From the NCBI GenBank assembly GCA_012523605.1, contig JAAYTY010000227.1, forward strand, positions 1-24,735: a stretch of 24,735 bases of DNA. The letters are read 5' to 3'. The notes under the pieces are model-generated. The model saw nothing but the letters and a program-made list of their open reading frames with translations, ran no database searches and had not been told where the DNA came from. Positions 1 through 7,485 of the stretch are shown here, one piece after another; the stretch's first letter is position 1; every line of letters begins with the position of its first letter. Source of the stretch: Candidatus Fermentibacterota bacterium (GTDB lineage Bacteria; Fermentibacterota; Fermentibacteria; Fermentibacterales; Fermentibacteraceae). The translations under genes were made by a program, and so were the position numbers.

Positions 1-1
1 G

Positions 2-715
2 GGAGTGCTCCCCGTACTCCTCGGCAGGGCCACCAGGCTCTCGAGATGGATCACGGGGCACCGCAAGCGCTACAGGTTCGAGTTGAGGCTGGGCGCTTCG
101 ACCGACACCGGCGACTGCGATGGCATCCTGACGGAGACGGGTGACTTCTCGGGGATAGGTCGTGACGACCTCGAAACCGCCGCGGCGGGGCTCACCGGCA
201 GGTTCGGGCAGAGAGTTCCGGAATACTCGGCCGTCAGGCTCGAAGGAGTGAGGGCCTACAGCAGGGCGAGGAAGGGAATAGGCCAGGAGATGCCTCTCAG
301 GCAGGTCGAGGCGTACGACTGGATGATAGGTCCGCTGGAAGACGCGAGGGCGACCATAGAGGTCACGGTCTCTTCGGGAGCCTATGTCAGGGCGCTCGCC
401 AGGGATCTCGGCGAGATTCTCGGCTGCCACGCCCACGCCGCCTCGATCATCCGAACTGCGGTGGGCGGGTTCACGGTCGAGATGTGCTCCCGCGAACCGG
501 ACGAGCCTTCCTCCCTGATCGGAATGGCCGAGGCGATGTCGGGCTATGCCGCCGTCACTCTGTCCGAGAGGGACGCCCAGGCCGTGAGGACCGGCATGCC
601 GGTTCCCTCGGACCTATCCGGCACGGTGGCTCTGCTCGATCCGGCCTCCTCCGGCCTGCTCGCGGTGGGAGAGGGCGACGGGATGCGCATCAGGCCACTG
701 GCGGTGTTTCCGTGA
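2..715 (+). CDS. truB: tRNA pseudouridine-55 synthase TruB, 5'-truncated
   Basis: TruB converts U55 to pseudouridine in the T loop of tRNAs. The open frame enters from before the window. The first visible residues, GVLPVLLGRATRLSRW, match the stretch just after the catalytic loop (GTLDP..ATGLLP in the family), so the catalytic Asp lies upstream and the GTG at position 5 is internal, not a start. Downstream come KRYRFELRLGASTDTGDCDG (T-arm binding core) and the SGAYVRALARDLGE motif typical of TruB. A C-terminal domain (LSERDAQAVRTGMPVP...) covers about the last 55 residues. About 237 of an expected 300 residues are present. The stop overlaps the ribF start as GTGA. The order truB-ribF-rpsO-pnp is the classical one and supports the call. 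Confidence 0.93.
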   Translation, partial: GVLPVLLGRATRLSRWITGHRKRYRFELRLGASTDTGDCDGILTETGDFSGIGRDDLETAAAGLTGRFGQRVPEYSAVRLEGVRAYSRARKGIGQEMPLRQVEAYDWMIGPLEDARATIEVTVSSGAYVRALARDLGEILGCHAHAASIIRTAVGGFTVEMCSREPDEPSSLIGMAEAMSGYAAVTLSERDAQAVRTGMPVPSDLSGTVALLDPASSGLLAVGEGDGMRIRPLAVFP

Positions 716-1572
716 ACGCGCCGGCCGGGGTTCTTGCAGTCGGAGCGTTCGACGGGATCCATGCCGGACATCTCGCGGTCATCCGCGCCGCGCTGGAGAT
801 CTCCCCGGATGCCGGAGTGGCCTGCTTCGAGCCTCTGCCCAGGCAGTATTTCTCTTCACCCGACAACAGCTTGCGGTTGACGACACCTGCCGAAAGAAGC
901 AGAATCCTCGCTCGGTCAGGCGTCCGCACGGTGACGGCATTCCCCTTCGACGACGCGACCAGGGATGCCGGTCCGGACGAGTTTCTCGAGATGCTGCGCG
1001 GTCTGCGTCCGTTCGCGCACCTCGTCGTAGGATACGACTTCCACTTCGGACGGGGCAGGTCCGGCAGCGTCGCAATGCTCGGGGATTGGTGCGCCGAGAG
1101 GTCGCTGGGGCTCACAGTGGTGGATGCAACACGCCTCGACGGCGATCCCGTAAAGAGCGAGACCGTGCGGTGCCTCCTGCGCAGCGGCTATCTGGAAAGG
1201 GCTTCCCGCATGCTCACGCGGAGGTACTCCGCTTCCGGCCCGGTCGCCAGGGGCCGGGGAGAGGGCAGGAGGCTCGGCTTCCCGACCCTGAACGCTGCGG
1301 TGCCCAGGGCGAAGCTGCTGCCGCCGCCGGGCAGCTATGCCGTATCGGTTCGCACCGGCGGCCTCTCGATGCCTGCGGCGGCATTCATTCCGGAGGGGCG
1401 CCCCGGTCTCGTCGAGGCGCACATCCCGGGCTGGTCGGGCGACCTCTACGGTGCCGTCGTGGAGATTGAGTTCGTTGAGATGCTCCGCAGGCCCGAAAAG
1501 CTGACGAAGGACGAGCTGATGAGAAGGATAGAGGGAGACGTGGAACGCACGATGGAGGTCATGAAGGAATGA
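712..1572 (+). CDS. ribF: Bifunctional riboflavin kinase / FAD synthetase RibF
   Basis: RibF phosphorylates riboflavin to FMN and adenylates FMN to FAD in the cytoplasm. The N-terminal nucleotidyltransferase half has GAFDGIHAGHL (residues 11-21, the HxGH nucleotide-binding motif) and a VVGYDFHFGRGRSG motif near residue 105. The C-terminal flavokinase half begins near residue 165 with YSASGPVARGRGEGRRLGFPTLN, followed by PPGSYAV and EIEFVEMLRRPEK. Length is 286 residues, slightly short for the family (about 300-320). I start at GTG 712, which overlaps the truB stop. The frame stays open further upstream to 484, but that part only shadows truB and lacks homology. The end overlaps rpsO (ATGA), so translation is probably coupled. 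Confidence 0.93.
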   Translation: MNAPAGVLAVGAFDGIHAGHLAVIRAALEISPDAGVACFEPLPRQYFSSPDNSLRLTTPAERSRILARSGVRTVTAFPFDDATRDAGPDEFLEMLRGLRPFAHLVVGYDFHFGRGRSGSVAMLGDWCAERSLGLTVVDATRLDGDPVKSETVRCLLRSGYLERASRMLTRRYSASGPVARGRGEGRRLGFPTLNAAVPRAKLLPPPGSYAVSVRTGGLSMPAAAFIPEGRPGLVEAHIPGWSGDLYGAVVEIEFVEMLRRPEKLTKDELMRRIEGDVERTMEVMKE

Positions 1573-1838
1573 CAGTTTCGGCCGAGAGAAAGCTGGAGCT
1601 AGCAAGAACCTACGGGGCCGGCGAGTCCGACACCGGAAGGTCCGAGGTGCAGATCGCCATTCTTAGCGAGCGGATCAGGGAGCTTACCGAGCACAGCAAG
1701 AACCATCCCAACGACAACAACAGCCGCAGGGGGCTCTTGAAGCTCGTCGGGAAGAGGCGGCGCCTTCTGGACTACCTCGAGTCCACGGACATGGAACGCT
1801 ACCGGAAGATAGTCAACGACCTCGGCCTGAGAAGATAG
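1569..1838 (+). CDS. rpsO: 30S ribosomal protein S15
   Basis: S15 binds the central domain of 16S rRNA and nucleates the platform of the small subunit. The 89-residue product has the normal length and the conserved core: TGRSEVQIAILSERI (residues 22-36), LTEHSKNHPNDNNSRRGLL (where family members have LT.HLK.H..D..SRRGLL) and the C-terminal VGKRRRLLDYLESTDMERY. The ATG overlaps the ribF stop in an ATGA. It is followed by 79 non-coding bases with two inverted repeats and then pnp, the same arrangement as in enterobacteria. Confidence 0.97.
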   Translation: MTVSAERKLELARTYGAGESDTGRSEVQIAILSERIRELTEHSKNHPNDNNSRRGLLKLVGKRRRLLDYLESTDMERYRKIVNDLGLRR

Positions 1839-1847
1839 GACCGGGGA

Positions 1848-1896
1848 CCCGCGCGAGTGCGCGGGAGCACCGCTTCCGGAGGCTGGGCCGAGCGGT
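1848..1896 (+). promoter_or_regulatory. Tandem hairpins in the rpsO-pnp spacer
   Basis: Two inverted repeats lie between rpsO and pnp. The first is CCCGCGC-GAGT-GCGCGGG (1848-1865, perfect 7-bp stem). The second has ACCGCT (1869-1874) pairing with AGCGGT (1891-1896) and an inner GGC/GCC. No T-run follows, so a simple intrinsic terminator is unlikely. In E. coli the equivalent spacer carries an RNase III-processed leader through which PNPase autoregulates. A similar role here is inference from position and structure. Confidence 0.5.
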
Positions 1897-1917
1897 CGCG
1901 GTTGAGAGGAACGGCAA

Positions 1918-4059
1918 ATGGCTGCTGTTACCATGGAAATGACGCTCGCCGGCCGCAGGCTGGTTCTCGAGACGGGCAGAATGGCCCGTCAGGCTCACGG
2001 GTCGGTGCTCGTGACCTACGGCGATTCCTCCGTGATCGTCGCCGCCGTGTCCCAGAAGACCGGGTCAGAGCTGCCCTCCTTCTTCCCGCTCACTGTCGAG
2101 TACAGGGAGAGGAGCTACGCGGCAGGGAAGATCCCGGGGGGATTCTTCAAGCGCGAGGGCCGTCCCAGCGAGACCGAGATACTCTCCGCACGGCTCATAG
2201 ACAGGCCAGTACGCCCTCTCTTCCCCGCGGGGTTCACCAGCGAGACACAGATCTACTGCATGGTGATCAGCTCGGATTCGGCGAACAACCCCGATCTCCT
2301 GGGACTCATCGGGGCTTCCGCATCCCTGATGGTTTCCGACATTCCCTGGAACGGCCCCGTTTCCGCGGTGAGGATGGGACGCATGGAGGGCGGGCTCGTA
2401 GTCAACCCGACCATGGACCAGCTCGAGCGGAGCGACCTCGATCTCATAGTCGCGGTGAGGGGCGGCGACGTGGTGATGCTCGAGGGAAGAGCCGGAGAGG
2501 TTCCTGAATCCGTCATTGCAGAGGCTGTCGAAGCAGCGCGGAAGGAAGCCTCCGCGATCAACGAACTCCAGACCGCCCTGGCCGGGGCCGCCGGCAGGCC
2601 GAAGCGCGCGTACCAGTCCGCCGCTCTTCCCGAAGGGCTGGTCGAGGCCGTGAAGGCGGTCGCCGAGCCCATCCTCGATTCGGCCTACGGCCGGTCGGGC
2701 AAGCTCGAATGGATCCGCACCATGGACAGCGCCTTCGAGACCTGCGTGGAGTCCCTTGCCGGAAGATTCGGCAGGGAGGCTGCGGAGGAGAAGTGGCGCG
2801 TGATGGCCGGTCTCGCCCTCGAGGAAGTGGAGAAGGACTATGTGCGCAGGCGCCTCGCCATCGATAGGGTCAGGTGCGACGGGCGTTCGGTGAAGCAGAT
2901 AAGACCCATCACCTGCGAGGTCGGTGTGATCCCAAGGGCGCACGGCTCGGCCCTCTTCACCAGGGGCGAGACGCAGGCCCTGGTAGCGGCCACTCTGGGC
3001 GGTGACAGCGACGAACAGAAGATAGACGCGCTCACCGGCGAGTACACCAAGAGCTTCATGCTCCACTACAACTTCCCCTCGTTCAGCGTGGGAGAGGTGA
3101 AGCCCGTGAGAGGACCGGGCAGGCGCGAGATAGGACACGGACACCTCGCCGAAATGGCCCTGCAGGCCGTCATCCCGAGCGAGGACGTGTTCCCGTACAC
3201 CACCAGGGTCGTGTCCGACATCCTGGAATCCAACGGATCGTCTTCCATGGCTACGGTCTGCGGAGGTTCGCTCAGCCTGATGGACGCCGGCGTCCCCGTG
3301 AAGGCGCCGGTGGCCGGCGTGGCCCTGGGCCTGGTGAAGTACGGCGACAGCCATGTTGTCCTGTCCGACATCGCCGGCGTTGAGGACCACCTGGGCGACA
3401 TGGACCTCAAGATCGCGGGCACCGCCAGAGGGGTCACCGCCGTCCAGATGGACCTCAAGGTGGAAGGCATCTCCAGCGCCATCCTGGCCGAGGCTTTCGC
3501 GCAGTCGAGAGAGGGCAGGCTGGAGGTGCTGTCCGTGATGGGGGACACTCTGAGTACTCACAGGAAGGAACTCAGCAGGTTCGCCCCCAGGGTCGTCAGC
3601 ACGAAGATCAGCACCGACAAGATCGGAAAGCTCATAGGCCCCGGCGGCAAGACCATAAGGTCCATCACCGAGTCCACCGGAGTGAAGATCGACGTATCGG
3701 ACGACGGCACCGTGAACGTCCTCTCCTCCGATCCTGCCGCGGCCGAGCGCGCGCTCAAGATAATCGAGGACCTCGTTGGAGTGCCGAAGGTTGGGAACGT
3801 CTATGAGGGAACGGTCTCCACGGTCGCCAAGTTCGGGGCCTTCGTCGAGATAACGCCGGGAACCGACGGCCTGGTCCACATCAGCGAGATAAGCGACAAG
3901 AGGATCAAGGAGGTCGGAGACGTCCTGAAGAAGGGCGACCGCGTGAAGGTGAAGGTCATCGAGGTGCGCGACGACGGGAAGATCAATCTCACGATGCGCG
4001 GGCTGGACGGGCAGTCCTGCTGTGATGAACGGCCGGCGGGGGAGGACGCGGGGAAGTGA
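1918..4059 (+). CDS. pnp: Polyribonucleotide nucleotidyltransferase (PNPase)
   Basis: PNPase is a trimeric phosphorolytic 3'-5' exoribonuclease acting in mRNA decay. The 713-residue product matches the family length (about 700-710). It contains two RNase PH-like domains. The second carries GPGRREIGHGHLAEMAL and DIAGVEDHLGDMDLKIAGTARG, the catalytic region with its Asp residues. A KH domain starts near residue 560 with the IGKLIGPGGKTIRSI loop. An S1 domain (about 622-695) has GTVSTVAKFGAFVEI and GLVHISEIS. ATG 1918 is preceded by GAGAGGAA. The stop overlaps the GTG start of dut (GTGA), joining it to the next gene. Confidence 0.97.
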   Translation: MAAVTMEMTLAGRRLVLETGRMARQAHGSVLVTYGDSSVIVAAVSQKTGSELPSFFPLTVEYRERSYAAGKIPGGFFKREGRPSETEILSARLIDRPVRPLFPAGFTSETQIYCMVISSDSANNPDLLGLIGASASLMVSDIPWNGPVSAVRMGRMEGGLVVNPTMDQLERSDLDLIVAVRGGDVVMLEGRAGEVPESVIAEAVEAARKEASAINELQTALAGAAGRPKRAYQSAALPEGLVEAVKAVAEPILDSAYGRSGKLEWIRTMDSAFETCVESLAGRFGREAAEEKWRVMAGLALEEVEKDYVRRRLAIDRVRCDGRSVKQIRPITCEVGVIPRAHGSALFTRGETQALVAATLGGDSDEQKIDALTGEYTKSFMLHYNFPSFSVGEVKPVRGPGRREIGHGHLAEMALQAVIPSEDVFPYTTRVVSDILESNGSSSMATVCGGSLSLMDAGVPVKAPVAGVALGLVKYGDSHVVLSDIAGVEDHLGDMDLKIAGTARGVTAVQMDLKVEGISSAILAEAFAQSREGRLEVLSVMGDTLSTHRKELSRFAPRVVSTKISTDKIGKLIGPGGKTIRSITESTGVKIDVSDDGTVNVLSSDPAAAERALKIIEDLVGVPKVGNVYEGTVSTVAKFGAFVEITPGTDGLVHISEISDKRIKEVGDVLKKGDRVKVKVIEVRDDGKINLTMRGLDGQSCCDERPAGEDAGK

Positions 4060-4517
4060 CCCCGGGGGGCGGAGTGCCCGTCCGTGTATGCGTCCTTGCG
4101 CACGGGAAGGGCCTGCCCCTGCCGTCGAAGGCGACTCCCGGATCCAGCGGTGTGGATCTCAGGGCGGCTGTCGCCGGAACCGTGACCATACCCCCCGGCG
4201 GAAGGGCTCTGATACCCACGGGGATCAGGGTTGAGGTCCCGTCGGGGTGGGAGTGGCAGGTCAGGCCCCGCAGCGGCCTGGCCGCGTCGTCCGGGATCAC
4301 CGTGCTGAACGCGCCTGGCACCGTGGACTCGGACTACAGGGGAGAGGTCCGGGTGATCCTTGTCAACCTCGGCGAATCCGAGGCGACGATCTCGAGGGGC
4401 GACAGGATCGCCCAGGCGGTGCTCTGCCCCGTGGGCGAGCCCGACATCATCGAGGCCGGAGAACTGCCCGGCTCGGACAGGGGGGATGGCGGCTTTGGCC
4501 ATTCGGGCCTTTTCTAG
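4056..4517 (+). CDS. dut: dUTP diphosphatase (trimeric dUTPase)
   Basis: Dut hydrolyses dUTP to dUMP and PPi, keeping uracil out of DNA and supplying the dTMP precursor. All five dUTPase motifs are visible: PGSSGVDLRA (28-37), PRSGLA (71-76), NAPGTVDSDYRGEV (85-98) with the catalytic Asp, GDRIAQAVLCPV (115-126) and the C-terminal RGDGGFGHSG (142-151), which closes over the triphosphate. The usual RGxGGFGSTG has S/T where this copy has H. Length 153 residues is normal. The GTG start at 4056 overlaps the pnp stop. The next gene starts inside its 3' end. Confidence 0.95.
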   Translation: MTPGGGVPVRVCVLAHGKGLPLPSKATPGSSGVDLRAAVAGTVTIPPGGRALIPTGIRVEVPSGWEWQVRPRSGLAASSGITVLNAPGTVDSDYRGEVRVILVNLGESEATISRGDRIAQAVLCPVGEPDIIEAGELPGSDRGDGGFGHSGLF

Positions 4518-4983
4518 GGCTCTCGCGGCATCCGCCGTCGTTCTCTCCTCGTGCGCCTACAGCTTCAGGGGGAACCTGCCGGGCCACATCGAGTCCGTCA
4601 GGGTGGCCCCTTTCCGCAGCACGGTGAGCGAATACGGACTCGAGCAGGAAACCACCGCCCTCGTCACGGAGAAGCTCGTCGAAAGCGGGGGACTCTCCGT
4701 GGTCACTTCTTCTCCGGACGCGCTGATAGAGGCGACCGTCAGCCAGTGGAACAGGAGCCCTTACTCGTACTCGGCATCCGAGCAGATAGAGGAGTACAGG
4801 CTGGAGATGAGGGTGACACTGTCCTTCACCGACCTGGTGAGGGACGAGCCGATCCTCGACGACGAGTCCGTTTCCCGATGGATTGTCTATAATCCCGGAA
4901 CGGAGGATTACGTCTCGGCCAGGGCGAGGCTTGTCGAGGACATTTCCACGGAGATCGTAAGACGATGCCTTTCAGGATGGTAG
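4486..4983 (+). CDS. LptE-like outer-membrane lipoprotein
   Basis: This is a 165-residue lipoprotein candidate. MAALAIRAFSRALAASAVVLSSC is a signal peptide ending in a lipobox, with the lipidated Cys at about residue 23. The mature start CAYSFRGNLPGHIESVRVAPFRS, then YGLEQETTALVTEKLVESG, follows the pattern of LptE/RlpB family proteins (CGY.FRG.LP..I..I.I..F.N.T.E.GLE..). LptE plugs the LptD channel that delivers lipopolysaccharide to the outer leaflet. I chose ATG 4486 because it gives the signal peptide. The frame is open further upstream, but that part shadows dut. It overlaps dut by 32 bp. A different lipoprotein of the same fold cannot be excluded. Confidence 0.68.
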   Translation: MAALAIRAFSRALAASAVVLSSCAYSFRGNLPGHIESVRVAPFRSTVSEYGLEQETTALVTEKLVESGGLSVVTSSPDALIEATVSQWNRSPYSYSASEQIEEYRLEMRVTLSFTDLVRDEPILDDESVSRWIVYNPGTEDYVSARARLVEDISTEIVRRCLSGW

Positions 4984-4987
4984 TGAT

Positions 4988-5356
4988 ATGAGAGAAAGAG
5001 GTGCGATTCGTCCCGGTTGTATGATCTGGGCTGCGCTCATCCTTCTTGTCGCGGTTTTCGCCTGGAAGTCGATCGACTTCTTCATCCTGAGGCCCGCCGG
5101 AGTCAAGAAAGCCCTCAACGAGGCCTACGATCCGGTCCGCGTCATGAGAACCCACAACACGGCCGAGAGGTTCACGAGGTTCCAGGCGGAGTGGAGGGAG
5201 TATCGCGATTCCACGAGCAATGTGTACGTCCAGAGAATAGCCGCGCCTCCCAGGCTCGACGAGGACACCGTCTGGGTTCTGCACATCGACACCCTGCATC
5301 TGCCCGTCATCGGACCTTTCGTGGACTCGATGAAGATCAAGCGGTACTTCGTCTAG
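4988..5356 (+). CDS. Single-pass membrane protein, unknown function
   Basis: I do not recognise a family for this 122-residue protein. It has a short basic N-terminus (MRERGAIRPG), one hydrophobic helix (about residues 12-33, MIWAALILLVAVFAWKSIDFFIL) and a soluble, probably periplasmic C-terminal part of about 85 residues with a helical RFTRFQAEWREYRDSTSNVYVQ segment. The tail contains the alternating hydrophobic stretch VWVLHIDTLHLPVIGPF. It lies 4 bp after the LptE-like gene and 1 bp before a second small membrane protein, so it is part of the same envelope-related run. The ATG at 4988 is the only start that keeps the membrane helix. Confidence 0.7.
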   Translation: MRERGAIRPGCMIWAALILLVAVFAWKSIDFFILRPAGVKKALNEAYDPVRVMRTHNTAERFTRFQAEWREYRDSTSNVYVQRIAAPPRLDEDTVWVLHIDTLHLPVIGPFVDSMKIKRYFV

Positions 5357-5357
5357 G

Positions 5358-5531
5358 ATGGACTTCCTCGACGACTGGAGGGACAGGCACCCCCATCCCC
5401 GCGGAGGCCCCGGCAGGGTGGTGGGCATGATCCTGCTGCTGGTTCTCGTGGTGATCCTGATGCTGAATTCCGATGTCGTAGCCAGGGGGTTCGAGATCTT
5501 CACAGGGTCCGGTTCCGGAGAATCCCCATGA
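5358..5531 (+). CDS. Small single-pass membrane protein (57 aa)
   Basis: A short frame with ATG at 5358 gives a 57-residue product: an acidic/basic N-terminus (MDFLDDWRDRHPHPRGG), one hydrophobic helix GMILLLVLVVILMLN (about residues 23-37) and a short tail. It starts 1 bp after the previous stop. Its TGA overlaps the ATG of the dipeptidase gene (ATGA at 5528-5531). That packing is what supports it as a real gene, because without it the ribosome would face a 171-bp gap in an otherwise gap-free operon. No function can be assigned. The helix-only design suits a subunit or assembly partner of a membrane complex. Confidence 0.65.
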   Translation: MDFLDDWRDRHPHPRGGPGRVVGMILLLVLVVILMLNSDVVARGFEIFTGSGSGESP

Positions 5532-6397
5532 TGCCGTGGAGCGGCGTGTTCGACGCCCACGTGGACACTCTGCTCGTCATCGGGTCCGCTTCTTCGTTCA
5601 TAGACGGCAATGCCGAGACTCACGTGGACCTCCCCAGGGCCAGGGTGTCCGGGGTTTCCGGAATGGTCGTCGCCATCTGCGCCGAGGCCTGCCAGGACCC
5701 CAGGGAGGCGCTCTCCCGAGGGCTGGAGCAGTGGGCAGAGATCAAAGCCGCCTCGGAGGGAATGGACCTGAGGCTGGGTCTCGAGGGTTGCGAGCCGCTT
5801 GCCGCGGGCTGGATTCCGCGGGACGCAGTGGATGCGTTCTCGGTGGCGACCCTGACATGGAACGGCATGAACTCTCTCGGCGGAGGCACCGGGACCGACG
5901 AGGGGCTGACCGCAGTCGGCCGTCGGATCGTGCACCAGCTCCACGACACCGGAGTGGTCATCGACGTGTCCCACCTCTGCGACAGGGCGAGGAGGGACGT
6001 TATCTCGATGGGACTTCCCGTCTCGGCGACCCATTCGAACTGCAGGAGCCTGTGCGACGTGCCGAGGAACCTCCCCGACGATGACATCAGGGAGATTGCC
6101 GCTCTCGGCGGGGTGGTGGGCATCACTTTCGTACCCGATTTCACAGGCCCCGACGCCAGTCTGGACATGGTGCTGGACCACCTCGAGCACGCAGCCTCGG
6201 TGGCGGGCGTGGCGCACGTGGGATTCGGAAGCGACTTCGACGGCGTGAAGCACCTCCCGGAAGGCATCACCGACGTGACCGCCTGGCCCTCGGTCTTCGA
6301 GGCATTGGAGAGGAGGGGCTGGCGGACGACGGAGATGGAGCTCGTGGCCGGCGGCAACTGGAGAAGGGTGTTCGACGGAGGTGGTACCGGGCGATGA
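5528..6397 (+). CDS. Membrane dipeptidase (renal dipeptidase family, M19)
   Basis: M19 enzymes are dizinc dipeptidases of the amidohydrolase fold that cleave dipeptides, often with D-residues at the C-terminal side. The visible metal and active-site motifs are DAHVDTL (His11, Asp13), LGLEG (Glu86, bridging), DVSHL (His149), ATHSN (His169) and FGSDFDG (Asp236/Asp238 region), plus the C-terminal GGNWRRVF signature. At 289 residues it is shorter than most relatives (320-370), but no catalytic element is missing. There is no signal peptide, so it is probably cytoplasmic. The start overlaps the upstream small membrane gene and the stop overlaps the next gene, both as ATGA. Confidence 0.92.
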   Translation: MMPWSGVFDAHVDTLLVIGSASSFIDGNAETHVDLPRARVSGVSGMVVAICAEACQDPREALSRGLEQWAEIKAASEGMDLRLGLEGCEPLAAGWIPRDAVDAFSVATLTWNGMNSLGGGTGTDEGLTAVGRRIVHQLHDTGVVIDVSHLCDRARRDVISMGLPVSATHSNCRSLCDVPRNLPDDDIREIAALGGVVGITFVPDFTGPDASLDMVLDHLEHAASVAGVAHVGFGSDFDGVKHLPEGITDVTAWPSVFEALERRGWRTTEMELVAGGNWRRVFDGGGTGR

Positions 6398-7164
6398 GGG
6401 CATTCCCTGCTGTCATTCCGCTGGTCGCGGCGCTTGCCGCGGCCCAGACGCCGTTCGAGTTCGCCGTGGTGCGGGAGCTGATCCAGGGCGATCCCTACAT
6501 CGGCGTCATGAGGATCGAGATCTCGCCCGACGATCCGGCGCCCGGCGCCAGGACACTCGAGATAGCGGCCAGAGCCGGATTCGATCTCCGGGCTTCGAGC
6601 CACAGCATCTTTCCCGACACTGCAGCGATGTTCGCCGGTCAGACGACCTTCACCCTCGACACCGACGCCACGAAGCTCGTCAGGCTCTTCCGGGTGATCT
6701 GCGACGAGTCCAGGAGCTTCAGTGCCGGGATAACGCACCTCTCGGTTGACCTGGTCTCCCCCGACGACATGAGCTGGCTTTCGATGAAGTGTTCGCTGAC
6801 GCTGGCCGACAGCATGGCTTCGGGTCTCGTCGCTCTCGACGAATTCTGGAGCAGGGCGGAGGTCACCTCGCTCGAGATCAGCACCGGATGCCTCCCGCTC
6901 GAGTTCGAACCGCCGGTGCCCCTTGCGAGGCATGCCGCAGCAGCAGTCGAACGGAGCGAGGAACCGTCCGCCGGGAGTTCCCGGCACGCATGGAAGTCGC
7001 TGATCCTTCCCGGATGGGGACAGGCCGCATCCGGAGAGGGTCTCTGGTGGGTCAACCTCGCAATCGAGGCCGGCGGTGTGTTCCTGATCCTGTCCGATCA
7101 CGAGAACGAGGGATATGCCGTCCTCGGTGCGAATCACCTTGCAGGCTTCGCGGATCTGCTCTAG
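6394..7164 (+). CDS. Secreted/membrane protein with DUF5683-like C-terminus
   Basis: The 256-residue product starts with a signal peptide (MRAFPAVIPLVAALAAAQ). A central region of about 160 residues, predicted rich in beta structure, belongs to no family I recognise. The C-terminal 60 residues (WKSLILPGWGQAASGEGLWWVNLAIEAGGVFLIL) look like the small membrane module found in DUF5683-type proteins, where SLxxPGxGQ precedes one or two hydrophobic helices. The protein would then sit in the inner membrane with a periplasmic N-terminal part. The start overlaps the dipeptidase stop (ATGA). The function is unknown. Confidence 0.72.
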   Translation: MRAFPAVIPLVAALAAAQTPFEFAVVRELIQGDPYIGVMRIEISPDDPAPGARTLEIAARAGFDLRASSHSIFPDTAAMFAGQTTFTLDTDATKLVRLFRVICDESRSFSAGITHLSVDLVSPDDMSWLSMKCSLTLADSMASGLVALDEFWSRAEVTSLEISTGCLPLEFEPPVPLARHAAAAVERSEEPSAGSSRHAWKSLILPGWGQAASGEGLWWVNLAIEAGGVFLILSDHENEGYAVLGANHLAGFADLL

Positions 7165-7179
7165 GCTGGGGGTGTTGAA

Positions 7180-7485
7180 GTGAGGGAAATCGCCAGTCTC
7201 ATCCTGGCGGCGGCGATTCTGCTCTGGACCGCCGCCTTCTTTTTCGGGCCGGGGAACAGGTTCATCTGGCAGATAGGAAGCTATACGCACTATCTGGCCG
7301 GTGCCGCCGTGTTCCTCTATCTGCTGTCCTACATCCATCCTTCCTCGAGGATGGCTCCTCCGCCCAGGGCCAGGCGCGGCGACATGCGTAAGTGCAAGAC
7401 CTGCGGCAGGCCGGCCGTGGAGGGCTCCGACTTCTGCAGGTACCACACCGACGAGCAGCGCTGGATGGGCGGGGGCAGGGTCTGA
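7180..7485 (+). CDS. Two-helix membrane protein with C-terminal zinc-ribbon-like knuckle
   Basis: The 101-residue product has two hydrophobic segments (about 5-25, IASLILAAAILLWTAAFFFG, and 37-52, THYLAGAAVFLYLLSY). A basic linker follows, then a Cys/His cluster, CKTCGRPAVEGSDFCRYH (CxxC...CxxxH), at about residues 69-86 that could bind one zinc on the cytoplasmic side. The GTG at 7180 follows a GGGGGT stretch. The family is unknown to me. It precedes apbE, and the ApbE frame begins inside or at its last codons, so the two are probably co-translated. Confidence 0.68.
   Translation: MREIASLILAAAILLWTAAFFFGPGNRFIWQIGSYTHYLAGAAVFLYLLSYIHPSSRMAPPPRARRGDMRKCKTCGRPAVEGSDFCRYHTDEQRWMGGGRV

Noticed and set aside
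5..715. GTG at position 5 as the start of TruB
   Set aside because: The sequence there aligns with the middle of the protein, after the catalytic loop, and the frame is open to the window edge.
2065..3879. A 604-codon open frame on the minus strand opposite pnp
   Set aside because: It lies exactly antiparallel to a well-conserved PNPase, has no recognisable domain and has the His/Gly/Arg-rich composition of a GC-rich shadow frame.
4826..7446. Long minus-strand open frames (525 and 608 codons) opposite the envelope/dipeptidase genes
   Set aside because: They cover several real plus-strand genes and their junctions, show no motif and are explained by high GC content.
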